64,000 nucleotides of DNA from Paramacrobiotus metropolitanus (lineage: Eukaryota; Tardigrada; Eutardigrada; Parachela; Macrobiotidae), in assembly GCF_019649055.1 (NCBI RefSeq), contig NW_026570287.1:682001-746000 (forward strand). The letters are read 5' to 3'. A program made the position numbers and the translations under genes. Positions 22,201-33,703 of the stretch are shown in pieces. The stretch's first letter is position 1; the number at the start of each line of letters is the position of its first letter. The notes beneath the pieces are model-generated. The model searched no databases, had not been told where the DNA came from, and worked only from the letters and a program-made list of their open reading frames with translations.

Positions 22201-24903
22201 GTCTTCCCGTTGGCCAGCCACAGCAGATAATTGATGACGGCTGTAACTTGTCCGCTGAGCAGTGGTTGATCGTGTGCGCTTTATCCTTCGCACTGATGGT
22301 CCTCTGAGGCCGCTTAACGTGTGAGCGACGTAACGCGTTCAAGCTGAGTGCAGCTGTTCGCTTCGGCTTGGCTCTTCGGATGCGGTGTGGATTTTGATGA
22401 CGCATAAAGAGCTGATCTGAAATTCTGGCGAGGATATAGCCAGTTACCGATGGTGACAGCCTGACAGACTTAGAGAGCGATAAACGAAGAGCTGAACCAT
22501 CGCACAGATGGCAGCTAGATATCAGCTGTCGCAGGTGCGCGGAACACGGCGCGCGGAACGGCTAAACATTCCGAAATCCAAGATGCAGATCTAGGAAGAT
22601 GAAAAATCTCCCAGAGAACAGAGATCACTCGCGAGAGATCAAGATAAAAGAACAGAGATCACTCGCGCGCACACGATATCGAAGGAGCACAGACAGACAG
22701 CAATGAGAACTGCAGAACCATGCAATGCGAGCACACGAAACAGTGCCAAGTGCAAACAGCATGCCCGTGCATGACGGCGGCCGCTTTGATCTAAGCGCCA
22801 CGGCGACGCGCAGCGCCACCAACAGACTCACGTAACTCGCAACACACGGCGAAAGGAGAGAGAGCGGGAGCGCATGTCCTCCAGCTAACATTAACATCAA
22901 TTAACTCGTTAATTGTCATTTTGTTCTTGCAGCGATCTCCTATTGGGCATTTTTGTCTTGCCCATAAGTTTTGGCCGTTTGCTCACCAATAACTGGACAC
23001 TTGGGAGTATATTATGCAATGTGTACATTTCCATGGACGTCTTCCTGTCCACAGCGTCGATTCTTAATTTATTCATTGTAAGTGTGTTTGGTTTAACGCT
23101 CTGATGGTTGAGTTTTCTGGAGTAGTTGTTTGTACGGTTTACGCACAATCAATATTCAAAGTAAACTTTAACCTTTCGGCATTTACACATCAGAGGATGA
23201 GTTACAACGCAAAGCAAGCTGTCCACATTCTCACAGTTCATTGCCAAAGTCAGAAGCGATTAGGAAAGGATTGACCTATAAGTTTGTAACTATTAGTATA
23301 CAAATTCGAAAATACCATATTTAACTACTTAATTAATATGTTGTCTCTTTTCTTCCAGTAAAATCTATTAGCCGATTTCAGCTTTTTTTGGTGGCATAAA
23401 ATCTCACCTCCTAATATAGCTTTTTCTCCTTGTAACTTTGATCGTAATGTCCGTTGACAGAAATTTCAAATTATGAACTGGCTGTGTCAAATACCTAATT
23501 GAAAATGTGTTAGCAGTCTAGCACCGACGAAATGTTCCTGTCATTTATTATTGCAAAAGTATCCCCGTAAATCGATGCTTGACTTTGAATTCTGTATTTA
23601 GTTGACTAAATTCTTCGAAAGATGTGAATAATATAAATGCAGTAGTAAATTAAATATTTTCATCCCAAGAATTTTATGGTTCTGTTGCTGCAGTCCTGTA
23701 CGTTACCAATGAGGATATATTTCTGCCTCTCGATTTGCTAAAAAAGTTAAAATTACGCCGTACTATGTGAACTTCAAGTCCGTAATTAGCCTTGATCACC
23801 TCACATCGGCTTCCTTTTTTGGGATCAAGATGACAAGACATTAACCAGTGGTTTACTCGCGTTAGTCCCATCGTCCCGGTCTCGGTTAAGTGAAGCATGC
23901 ACTCGACGCTTCACGTTCGTTGTTAGCATAGCATGCATTTCATCCAGAGCGCTCGATGATTACCAATTCAGCGTTTTGCCGGTTAACTTTACAGACCGCT
24001 CACTGATACATACATGTATATGTGTAAAGTACCAATCATGTAGGTCTCCATCGATCGCTATTACGCCATAACGCGGCCCTTTCTCTACCGGACCATTATC
24101 AACAAGCGCACCGCCACGGCCATGCTGACCTTTGTATGGCTGTTGTCCTTCGTCATCGCCTTTGTCCCGATCTACTTTGGATGGAATACATTCAGTGGTG
24201 TTGTCCAGAATCGACATAATCCTATCCGGTGTGACTTTCTGGTGGAGAGTCTACCCTACAGTCTAACGATCGGCGTGGGCACCTTCTACATCCCGTTACT
24301 GATACTGTACTTGATGTATATACGGATTCTCACCATCAGCTACGCCCACGTGAAAGCCATTCGTGCTCAAACGACCCTGTATAATAATAACCTGGATGGT
24401 AATGCCGATAAACAGACGTCTAATAGTAATACGTTACGGGAGCATCGCGCTACCATTACCCTGTTTATTATTATGGGAGCGTTCTCCATCTGCTGGCTGC
24501 CGTATTTTACACTTTTTACCATCAGTCCCCGGCTGGAGGAAACTCACACTCAACCGGATCCGCTGGTGGCCGAAATATTTTTATGGATGGGGTACGCGCG
24601 TAACTGGTGTAAAGTAGTGGTTCGTAAAGACACCGTAAAATCATTACAACGCTGCATTCAATACCGGCAACTATAAAACGCTTTTTATTTTCTTCTTAAC
24701 ACACACAAAAGATCCCATTGTATCGCGTTAACGAGGTTTTTATGGTGTCGTTTTGTAGGTACTTTAATTCCTTTGTCAATCCCTTTGTATACGGCATGAC
24801 CAACCGGGAATATCGTAATGCGTTCAAATTGTTGTTATGCAGCTGGCGGAAGTCGCAGAATCCTGTGATGCATCCACGTGAAACTGATTTAATGTGCATG
24901 TAG
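16229..24903 (+). CDS. Biogenic-amine GPCR, histamine H2 receptor-like
   Basis: Four exons, 16229-16452, 22933-23077, 24044-24591 and 24759-24903, join in phases 2, 0 and 2 to give 353 residues. All class A landmarks are present: N-glycosylation sites at the N-terminus, GNVLVC in helix 1, SDLLLG in helix 2, the amine-binding Asp in YISMDVFLSTASILNLF, DRYYAI after helix 3, W in helix 4, FYIP in helix 5, CWLPYF in helix 6 and NPFVYG in helix 7. Helix 3 and the stretch REHRATITL...MGAF before helix 6 look most like vertebrate H2 receptors; octopamine-beta receptors are the next alternative. It should couple amine binding to G proteins at the plasma membrane. Intron 1 (6.5 kb) carries a duplicated mobile element. 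An AATAAA at 25163-25168 follows. The ligand is inferred only. Confidence 0.92.
18591..19069. mobile_element. Short (deleted) copy of a duplicated GC-rich element
   Basis: Starts AATGTTACCGCTTCC and ends with a right segment containing CAGCTAACATTAAC; it is flanked by ATTT at 18587-18590 and 19070-19073. Its left 160 bp and right 270 bp are near-identical to the ends of the larger copy at 19074-22917, but the middle is nearly absent. A subterminal inverted pair AATGTTA/TAACATT (18591-18597 and 19038-19044) hints at a DNA-transposon origin. There is no transposase ORF. It lies in intron 1 of the amine GPCR. Confidence 0.65.
19074..22917. mobile_element. Full-length copy with satellite core
   Basis: Begins with the same left end as the preceding copy and closes with the same right end (about 22646-22917), followed by ATTT at 22918-22921. 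Between the ends is a GC-rich tandem-repeat array. The copies sit head-to-tail sharing one ATTT. No protein-coding gene is credible inside; the long ORFs on both strands are a by-product of a repeat period divisible by three. The right end stops about 11 bases before the acceptor of GPCR exon 2. The class is unknown: a non-autonomous DNA transposon or a composite tandem duplication. Confidence 0.65.
19550..22200. repeat. 81-bp dimeric minisatellite
   Basis: Roughly thirty degenerate copies of an approximately 81-bp unit made of two related ~40-bp halves. One half carries GCCGTCGGATGAGGGCGCC and the other GCCGTCCGAGGAAGATGCAG. Copies are most regular at 20000-20560 and drift toward both edges. 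The array is far richer in G+C than the surrounding intron. A larger block is also repeated: 20700-21050 closely matches 21410-21740. Confidence 0.85.
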
Positions 24904-27900
24904 TTGGCGCGGGACCGACTACTTAACTGTACCGTTCTAATGTTCGTCAACATTCTGCGGGAGAATTTTTCTATTATAGCACTTCTAATCAGATCTGGCT
25001 TAAGAAACATGACATTCCTCATTTGATTACCGAGACTTCTACCGACCGACGACGATGACGACGTCGTCGCGGGCCGATATATCTCTCTATCAATGCTGGC
25101 AATTGAAGTGTGCACACCAAGTTGACATTTGTTCTTAGGGATACTTGAACGGCGCACTTTAAAATAAACCAAACCCAAATGACCGGCAACATGCCTGGAA
25201 GCTGTATAAGAGAGCGAGAGCGTGGTGGCGGTGTGGTCTCCTGCTGCGTAAAAAGACAAGACCAATTAAAAACGCAGAATGGTTTCCTTTGAAGTATCGA
25301 CTGTCTGATTCGCCTTGATTGATTTCAGAAACTGTCATATCAACGATGCCTGGCTAATTATCATGCCCTCCGGGTTTACAGTCTGCCACTTCAACTTGCC
25401 ACATCGTAATATTATCCTCCACAACATCCCCATCTGCAAAAATATGGGCGTGAGCAGCACACTGCGAATCTCAGCCTTCTCAGGCAATCGTTGCTAAATA
25501 CACAAACAGAAATTCAAAAAACACAAAACATAAACAGTTTAACAGCGTTTGTCCAAAAACAGTACTGCGTAACGCTTAATTACGTACATATGGATAATAC
25601 ATATAATTGTATACTTTATTCGCAACAATTTTAAAGGCGAGCATCGCTCACAAAATTGATACGTTCAAATATATAATTATTGTACGAAGTGTTAAGTACA
25701 TATTACGCGCACAATGTATAGCAGTTTTTGGAAAAAGAAAATATCTATATTTGTAGTCGATTTACATTGAGTTCGTTTTTTGAATCGATTTGATTCTAGC
25801 TGAGGCGTACTGTGTAAGAAAAACGGGAAACCGAAAAACCCAGCGTAGCGGTAAAGATGGACGCCGGTTTTCTGTTTAACTTTCGTATATAAGAATTCTC
25901 GAGATATATGTATTTCTGATTTTCGCAAGTCCACAAATTCTTGATTTTTATCACTAACTATTGAATATACCCTTACTAACCCTAGCTGGTAATTTATTGT
26001 CGTTCGGACAGTGACAATTTTATTATCGTAGGTTTGCTTTTGTTTTGTAAAAAAATTGTCCAGAGATTTGTAGTGTAATCGTCATGCCGTCTAATATGAT
26101 TACCGGTCCCGGATATGTAGCAGATCTAGACGGCCTTTTGCAATATTTACGCTGGCTTAACTTTATCGTCCAGTGGAGCTCTGTCCCGCTGAACGAAACC
26201 CTTCGCGGTACGCGGAAATGGCGAAACCGGCATGGAATGTGTGAAATTCGCAATGAAGGAAGGAATATTATAGTGTGTAATATGCATTACATCCTCAGGG
26301 GGGTTTGAGGCCAAGCAGTTGTTCTTTCTGAGCTGGTGCAGCGATCTCCGACGTCGACGCTATACCAGTACGGACCGCAAATCAGTAAGCTTGATCAAGG
26401 CCGATAAGTATGTCAAATTGTAAAAGTGTCACCAATAAGAAATCGATCTTTTAGGCAAGTTTTGCACAATTCTTCCTGACGCTCTCTCCTGTGGCATCCA
26501 AGGGGAAGATTGATCATGGCATTGTGCATTCTGCCTCTCAAGTGGTTCTGATGAGTTTACTACAGCAGTTGCAAAGCTGCGCTTCTACACTGTATACAGT
26601 ATATGCAATACTTTGCTGCTGATTTTGACGTATGGAATAAATTGAAAATTATATGGGTTATTGAGGAAAACAATTCAATCAGTTGGAGACAGGCGCAATC
26701 TGCATGATTGTCCAGATGTCCACACATACCAGGCTGATGTGTGTAATTCCGGACTGTAATTGCACATCAATCAAAAAGTCAGTATGGAAAAAACCTTCCT
26801 ATAATAGTCCTCAGGGCTGCTTATAAGACCGGATCATTGTACCGGCAAATATCAGTTCCAGCACTGGAACAAAACAGTTGATATGCTGGAAGCCGTTAAA
26901 CTGGATTAATCGGGATACACAGAACGGAACAGAACAGATATACGGAACGCAGTTCCGCCATTCATTATGACGCAAGGAAAGAGCGCACTATGATACTATG
27001 ATACGATACAGATTTGCATTTCCTGTGCGGAGAGTGCGCAATACGAGTATATACAAAAAAGTACTTACTACATACATGATTATATTTCCTATAACCAGTT
27101 TATTTCTCAATATGTACAAAGTGAGCTTCGCTCAGCAGTTATAATCAAATGATCATTTTCTATAATATTGGACACGTACGCGAAATGAAAGGGACGAGCA
27201 GAGTTTAGATTAATTTTATACAATCCAAAATACCTACGTAGTATTACAAATTGTAACTGCATTTTTAGGTGGCGCCGTTAATTTTCAAAAAAAAGGAGCG
27301 GTATTTTAACTATAGCAATAATATGTTGTATCGTGAGTTCTTGACTGCCAATAATATTTATGTTCCCCACACAGCATTTTTGCGTAACTTCAGCTGCAAA
27401 GATTAAGTACATTTAGTACGTAAGTGATTAGCGTATTGATGCAGGTGTATAGAGTACTAGTATTATAAAGGAGCACTTCATTTTTATTTTGTGAGATATT
27501 TTCCATATAATTTATATGTTTTTACTTAAAGTGTAAAAAGCCGTACTTGCAATTACAAGTATATATAATCGTATAATTATTACGTTCTACATGGAATTCG
27601 TATAGCTTTAGTAATAAGGCTTCAGGTCAATCTAGTTTTAAACTTTTAGACGTGTCGCCTTATTTTTACAGCCAGCTGTACCGTACTCGGTAGGATTTTA
27701 AACCACGGTAACCGCTGATATGTCGTTTGTGTACTTTTTAGAAGTCAGACCAGCGCAAATCTGTTAAACTTAATCACCAAAACCTCTGAGGTTTTGGTGA
27801 TTACGGTAATCTATTACCGCAGACGCTGAGGAATCATGTTTATGCTAAACACTTTCATGCTAAAAATGTGCAGGCCACACGATAATTTGTTTCACTCAAT

Positions 27901-28126
27901 TAAATCAATTCCGATATTATTTACTGGAGAGTGGAGACATTAATACACCAAAAAAATATTTAATTAGCCAAATAAATTAAAATTTTTGCGTTCGAATAAT
28001 TTGATGCACGAAAGGATGCAAGTGCCGTGCAGCATAGTGGCCCTTTAAACTTTAAATTATCATACGAGTACGTATTTGACGCCCACGAATAGACAACTAC
28101 GTGCTATGGATTGGCACCGCGGACAT
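24904..28126. other. Intergenic region
   Basis: About 3.2 kb of AT-rich sequence. It contains a polyadenylation signal for the GPCR (25163-25168), a perfect 33-bp palindrome (27771-27803) and a weakly coding-like stretch at 26290-26600. No gene model could be built. Confidence 0.5.
27771..27803. repeat. Perfect 33-bp palindrome
   Basis: Arms of 16 bp (TAATCACCAAAACCTC and its exact complement) surround a single T at 27787. A lone, near-loopless perfect palindrome in AT-rich spacer could be a MITE core, a dimeric factor site or a replication-error product. Confidence 0.85.
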
Positions 28127-29270
28127 TCACTGGAGCTCCAGACCGGAATCAAATTTTGCTGCTCCAACCGGACAGTTTTCCGCTACCGACACACTTGCGT
28201 CAGATAAAGGTCGAAGCATTTCTTTGACGGTAGAGCGGAGCAGGTGATTGGATCTTGTCAGAAGTACCTAAAGAGGCGAAAATGGATTACAAGTCTAGAA
28301 ACACCATTATATTCAAAAAAAGAACAATGTCATGCTTTTATGCACGTACCGGAAATAACGATACAGCGAAATGGATCAGCGAGTTAATCCAAAGTAAAGC
28401 AATTTGGTTAACTTTATCGTTTCTTTCAACGATTTCGCCGGGGTAATAAGTCAGACAGAACAACACAAAACATAAAAAAACGTCAAATGACGATTTTCCC
28501 GTGTGTTTAATTATGGCGGTGGTATTTGTTAAACGCAGCGTACTGGCAAACGTGGAAGTGTTGCCGATAATATTAATTTTGTTGTTCGCAGAGACTGTAG
28601 TCAGTTTCATTCCGATATTTAGATAACACACACACGATATAGCACCAGGGATGTACACAAACAGTATTTGAAACACCCAAAAAATTGCTCGAAATTTGTG
28701 CGGCGGTATACAGAATGGAACTGACAGTGGGATAAGCGTATACCGCAAATCGCCGATATTAACCATACCGAACAGTAATGCTAACAATGGAAAAATCCAA
28801 CAAGGCCAGATGAAATTAAACAAGTAGATATAGCGACTTGTGCTCTTGTATTTCTGCGGGCTCATGACGGCAATCAAACGATTAAGACATAAACCCAGCA
28901 ACGACAAACTGATGATAAAGGTCACACAGTAGCGGAAATGCGTAAAAATGCGACACCATTGCGTCTGTACAAGGTCCAAGATACGAAAAAGTGTGAAAAG
29001 GGTACCAATGGGAATGATAAAAAAGCTGTATACAAATGATACACAAATAATGTTAAAACTTAACAGGTTTTTTAAACTATTAAGTCTTCTGAAATATCGG
29101 CAAAACGCGACAACTGGTATGCCATTAACGATGCACGATGCTGTTGTTGTTAGCAACTGGATTACCACCCACAAATAAACATCTAGAAGTGCAACGTCCG
29201 AAAACTTCAAAGTGATAAGGTGACCGGAACCGGTGACGTTAGAAGTGTTGTTCAGTGACCAGTTGGACAT
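28127..29270 (-). CDS. Divergent class A-type GPCR (orphan)
   Basis: Two exons, 29270-28350 and 28267-28127, join in phase 0 across an 82-nt intron (donor CCG|GTACGT, acceptor CTCTTTAG) to give 353 residues. ATG 29270 has an A at -3 and no in-frame ATG further upstream; the longer open frame starts with GTG. The N-terminus has several N-glycosylation sites (NWS, NNTS, NVT). Seven helices are visible, with N in helix 1 (CIVNGIPVV) and Cys at the top of helix 3 (QWCRIF). DRY is replaced by LNRLIAV, the helix-2 Asp is missing, and NPxxY reads FPVLL. The helix-8 region (RSTVKEMLRP) is normal. Without the second exon the receptor would lack helix 8. The ligand is unknown; family membership is fairly sure. 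Confidence 0.82.
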
Positions 29271-29722
29271 TTTTATTGAGCCAAAGACGAAAAACAAAAA
29301 CGGCAATGCAAAACGCACAAGAAATTATGATCTTTTGACAGTTTTGCGTATAAGATGAGATATAGTACGGTTTGTGAGAGCTTTAAAATTGGATAGCTTG
29401 AGAACTTACGTCCGAGGTAAAAAAGTAAGCGCCGCGTGAAAGCGCGTGACAGGCGCTACAGATAAAAGTACTTCTCTTGAACTTTTACAATTTGCCACAG
29501 TTTATATGCATGTCAAATTTTTTGTACCTCTGTCTGAATTGCTATAGCTTCCATACAATACATCTGTTAACTGGTGTAAAATTTCGCTAGACAAGCAGCT
29601 CAATTAACGTGGAGGCTTTGTAAAAAAGTGACAAAAATGGCCTATATAGCCTTTTGTGTTACACCGCTACTGATAATAACTGAAAGACTCCATCTGTATA
29701 CAAATTAATAGAGGACTGACGA

Positions 29723-30961
29723 CTACGAAAACTTAACACGAGCTTTTTGCACGAACCACTCATCGGAGTTGCCATCAGGTTGAGCCCAACATTCTACCGG
29801 TACCGAGCGATGTTGCGGATGTGCAGACAGAATAAGGAACAACGTAGCGGAACAAGGCGCAGTATCCCTTTCTGGCATATCTCTACAGTTGTGGAACGCT
29901 TCGTACTTGCTTACATCAGGCGGACGACGTCGCAGTCTAGATGGTCGGACTCTACCGGAAGTCAAGTCGCGCGGTCCGACTGCGAAGAGCCTGTCAAACT
30001 TAAATAACAAATGGGGCCCTTTGGTGCATCGGCAGTCGACATTTGCTGTGCATGTCACCGAGACATTCCTGGCCTGTTTACTGGTTACGTTGAGCATAAC
30101 AGTGGGAAAAACTTCTTCAGCTGAGTGCAGTTTAGGCAGGAGTTCAAAGTGCTTAATAAGGAAAAGATCCTCACTTCCGTTAAAACGATGTAGGCATTGG
30201 ACACCACCCAGTGCGCTATAGGTCACGTTATGAATGAAAAAATAACTGAATTCTCCACGATCTTTTCGTGTGTAGAAGAATGTCCTGGTTTTGGAAGTTT
30301 CCTCGTTATCGGCAGCAATCGTTCGGTTTTGGTGTCGCCAGACCGTGTCAGTCAACATGTTCGTAGGACATGCAAAGGTAGCTGTCATGCCTGTAAGCGT
30401 CCGTATTACGTTTTTCATCTCATTTTTGTGGGATCTAGGCCATTGAAACGCAGGCAAAATAATTGCTCCATTTTGCACTTCGTCTTCCGCTTTGCGGACC
30501 AATCGGTCCAGGTCACCTTCGTTTGTTGCTGCGAAAACCAGAACAAGATTAGCTCTCACGCTTAAACTGCATGCAAAGCTGCAACCGCTTCAACAAGATT
30601 CTTTGTGATCGCAGTTTATAGTCGTCTTTCTGCATGCTGTTCCTGCATGGGGTTTTTTCCCCGATTTGCAAACGTAAAAACGTATACAGTATGCTGTATG
30701 CACATATATTTCTACAATATATATACATATTTACGTACACCGAATATTCTATACCGGCACCATAAAGTTCATCATATTTTCTGCTGAATCGTGTCCGTTT
30801 AAACTAAAACTGGACTTACGGGGAACCGGACCACAGGCAGCACATAACTGTGAATATAACCCCTTGTATAATAATATTAAAATCAAACAGTAGCGCGTTT
30901 TGCAATGAATATCTACCAGACTGCTGAAATTAAGCGCGACAGTCCAGAAAACATCTTCCAT
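29723..30961 (-). CDS. Secreted two-Ig-domain protein, copy 1
   Basis: Exon 1 (30961-30820) encodes an N-terminal hydrophobic leader, and exon 2 (30528-29723) the body; phase 1 joins them to give 315 residues. Domain 1 (about residues 75-160) shows an Ig pattern: FACP, then VWRHQNRT, then FIHNVTYSALGGVQC. Domain 2 (about 175-305) has VSVTCTANVDCRC and later VPVECWAQPDGN. Several N-glycosylation sites are present and there is no C-terminal helix, so the protein is probably secreted. It is about two-thirds identical by eye to copy 2 immediately upstream on the same strand, with the same intron position and phase. The leader of this copy is less hydrophobic than that of copy 2. The function is unknown; a binding or immune-type role would be speculation. 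Confidence 0.8.
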
Positions 30962-31257
30962 GTACGAATTAGAAACTGAAGTCCTCATCGTATTATGCGT
31001 ATAGCTGCTTCTTAAGCTTCTCTTAAGCTTCAGTGTTCACTTTTTAATTTTAATCCTGACGCCGTGGATACAAAGCGCGGTTTTAAATGCATTTTTCTTG
31101 GCTCCTCATAATAAGCAAGTCATCAGTTGCCAAGCATCAGGCTATACAAGAAATGATCGGAAGGAAAAGATCTGTGTCACAACCGGCATCCCAGTAAACT
31201 TTGGACAGAACAAACAAGAAATTATAAGCATTTGACAGTTCCCCTTATAAAATAACT

Positions 31258-33703
31258 TTACACAAAATTGACATAAGCTTTCTGCACGAACCACACATTG
31301 GAGTTGACATCTGGTTGAGCCCAACATTCTACCGGTACTGAGCGATGCTGAGAATGTTTAGACAGAAAGACGAACAGTGTAGCCGTGCAAGGGATAGTAT
31401 CCCTTTCTATCATAGTTCTACAGTTGTAAAACCATTTATAATGGCTTACATCAGGCGGATAGCTTAACAGTCTTGATGGTCGGAGTGTGCCAGGCGACAG
31501 GTCTCGTGGTTTGACTGCGAAGATCCTATCATATTTGATTAAAAAGTATGGTCCTTTGGTGCATCGACAGTCAACATTTGCCGTGCACGATACCGACACA
31601 TTCTTGGACTGCGTACTCGTTACGTTGAGCATAACCTCGGGGAAAACCTCTTCCACCGATTGCAGCTTCGGTCGGAGCTCAAAGCGCTTAATAAGGAAAA
31701 GGTCATCACTTCGGTTATATCGATGCAGGCATTGAACACTACCCAGTGCGCTATATGTCACGTTATGAATGAAAAAATAACTGAATTCGGCACGATCTTT
31801 TCGATTGTAAAAGAATGTACTGGTGCTCGCAGTCTCGTCGTTATTAGCAGCAATTGTTCGATTTTGGTGGCGCCAGACTATCGTTTTTGCGGTATCAGCT
31901 GCCATATTCGTAGGACATGCAAACGTGGCGGTCATGCCTGTAGGTATCCGCACTACATTTTCGATTTCACTGGTTTGTGATGTATGCCATTGGAAAACGG
32001 GCAGGACAATTACTCCATTTTGCGTTTGTTCTTCCGCTTTGCGGATCAATCGGTCCAGGTCCCCTTCAGTCGAAACTGTAAAAATTAGAACAATTATTCA
32101 TTCCTAACGGCCAGCTCAAGTTTTGATCGATTTGCAAAGTGCAGTATGAGGAGAGAACTGGCAAAGCTTCCAAATTTGAGATTTAAGTCTCTTCGCTAAA
32201 TCTTTTGCGACGTTTCTTGCACTCTGCACAAAAAGCCAAATGGTTTTTATCCATAAAGCACAGCTGTAATAATGGTTTGTGGCACAACATCCATCTGGAA
32301 GGTATAGATGAAAATTTACCTTAGTGCGAGTAAATGAATAAAATTTCCGAAACGAAATTTGCAAGCTAAAATGACGAGTTAAAAAAAATTATTGCACAAG
32401 CCGAGCACGGATTGCTTACGATTCTTTATTCGTTCATATTCTTTGTAATTTTATTGTATACTGCAATTGTTTCGGTCTATTATTGGTGGAGGAACGGCCG
32501 GATGTTGGTGGAAGGGAGTGCTTATAGCCATTTCCTTAGAATAATGTACGTTTATTGTCCTTGCACGGAGCGGCTGCCCCCTCTAGGCTCAGACAGTAAT
32601 AAGTCAGTAATAATTAAACAGTAATTATTTTGTTCCCACTTCCATTAAAAAGAAGGTAGTATTATTTGAAGAAATTGCAGCATTAGTCCAGTTGAAAAAC
32701 AAGTTTATTAATGCTTATTAACTGATTAATATACAGCCTTGCTCAGCCAAGTTGGGGAGTTCTGTTAAATAAGTTATAAATAACTGTATACACCGTTTTG
32801 GTTTTTCATTTGCAATTACAGTATCTAGGGTAACTTTTTACTGCGAATCTAAAAGTTTCAAAACCAGCACCCTTTGGTGTGCCAGTAGTGAGCCGAGCAC
32901 TGGTTAAGGGGAAGGGGTAGTGGTCGTTTTTAGGATGTTTATAACGGCCCCTCTGAAGAATGCACTTACGGATATATTTACGTGAATTCCAAAGGCTGTC
33001 CGTTATGGGTGAGTAGCAAAATTTCGCGCGATAAGTGCACTTCCGATAGGCTTGTATGTTAAGATGTACCTGCTGAAAAATGCGATTGCCTTCCGCACAG
33101 ACCTAGGTAACTTTAAAATGTGTATTGTTCATGGATAATGTTATATACATGGATCATAAACAATTTTGCTGGTAAGGCGGACATAAACTGCCTAGGAGGA
33201 GAAATGGAACGGCCGGATGAAAAGAAGAAAGAATCAGCAAAGCGGTAGCAAAAATTACTTATGGTTGCTCTTACACTGTCTCGTAACGGAGTGTTTCGGG
33301 TGTATTGTACGGGTGGAAAACGTTTTATCGACGCTCACGGCTTCGCAAAACGATTTTATCAAAAATGGTTATCCGTAACATTCCGTGGCTGCACGGCAAG
33401 CGTGCAAGAGAGGTCACCCCTCAATTCATGCAAAGGTGCTTCCAGGTTTAAGAGTTGCCGGATAAAAAAATCTGCCCCAACTTGGCTGAGCAGGACTTAA
33501 ATTTATCCGACTTCAATGGATAGTTAATCCGTAGTCCTTTTTACGAATAACTTACCGGAGACCGGACAGGCAGTACTAAACTGCGAGTATAATCTTTTGT
33601 GTAGTAGTATTATGAAAATTATACAATAACACGATTTGCACTGAATAGGTACCGACATGCTGAACCAAATCACAAGGGTAACAGTCCAGAAAGCATGTTC
33701 CAT
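31258..33703 (-). CDS. Secreted two-Ig-domain protein, copy 2
   Basis: Exon 1 (33703-33556) gives MEHAFWTVTLVIWFSMSV as a signal peptide followed by a second hydrophobic stretch; exon 2 (32075-31258) gives the body, joined in phase 1, for 321 residues. It has the same order of motifs as copy 1 (FACP, IVWRHQNRT, SVQCLHR; CTANVDCRCTKG; VPVECWAQP). The 1480-nt intron contains a 753-bp element with inverted ends; the matching intron of copy 1 is 291 nt. Upstream flanks of both genes share a stretch around GAGTTGCCAAGCATC (33889 and 31123), so the duplication included the promoter side. The splice model is strongly supported by the parallel structure of the two copies. Confidence 0.82.
32740..33492. 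mobile_element. MITE-like element in the Ig copy 2 intron
   Basis: Perfect 18-bp terminal inverted repeats, TGCTCAGCCAAGTTGGGG at 32740-32757 and its complement at 33475-33492, bound 753 bp without a transposase ORF. The element is absent from the corresponding intron of the neighbouring duplicate. The target duplication and superfamily are not clear. Confidence 0.7.

Noticed and set aside
29271-29318. Upstream extension of the orphan GPCR as a signal peptide
   Set aside because: The extended frame begins with GTG, not ATG; the ATG at 29270 has a good context.
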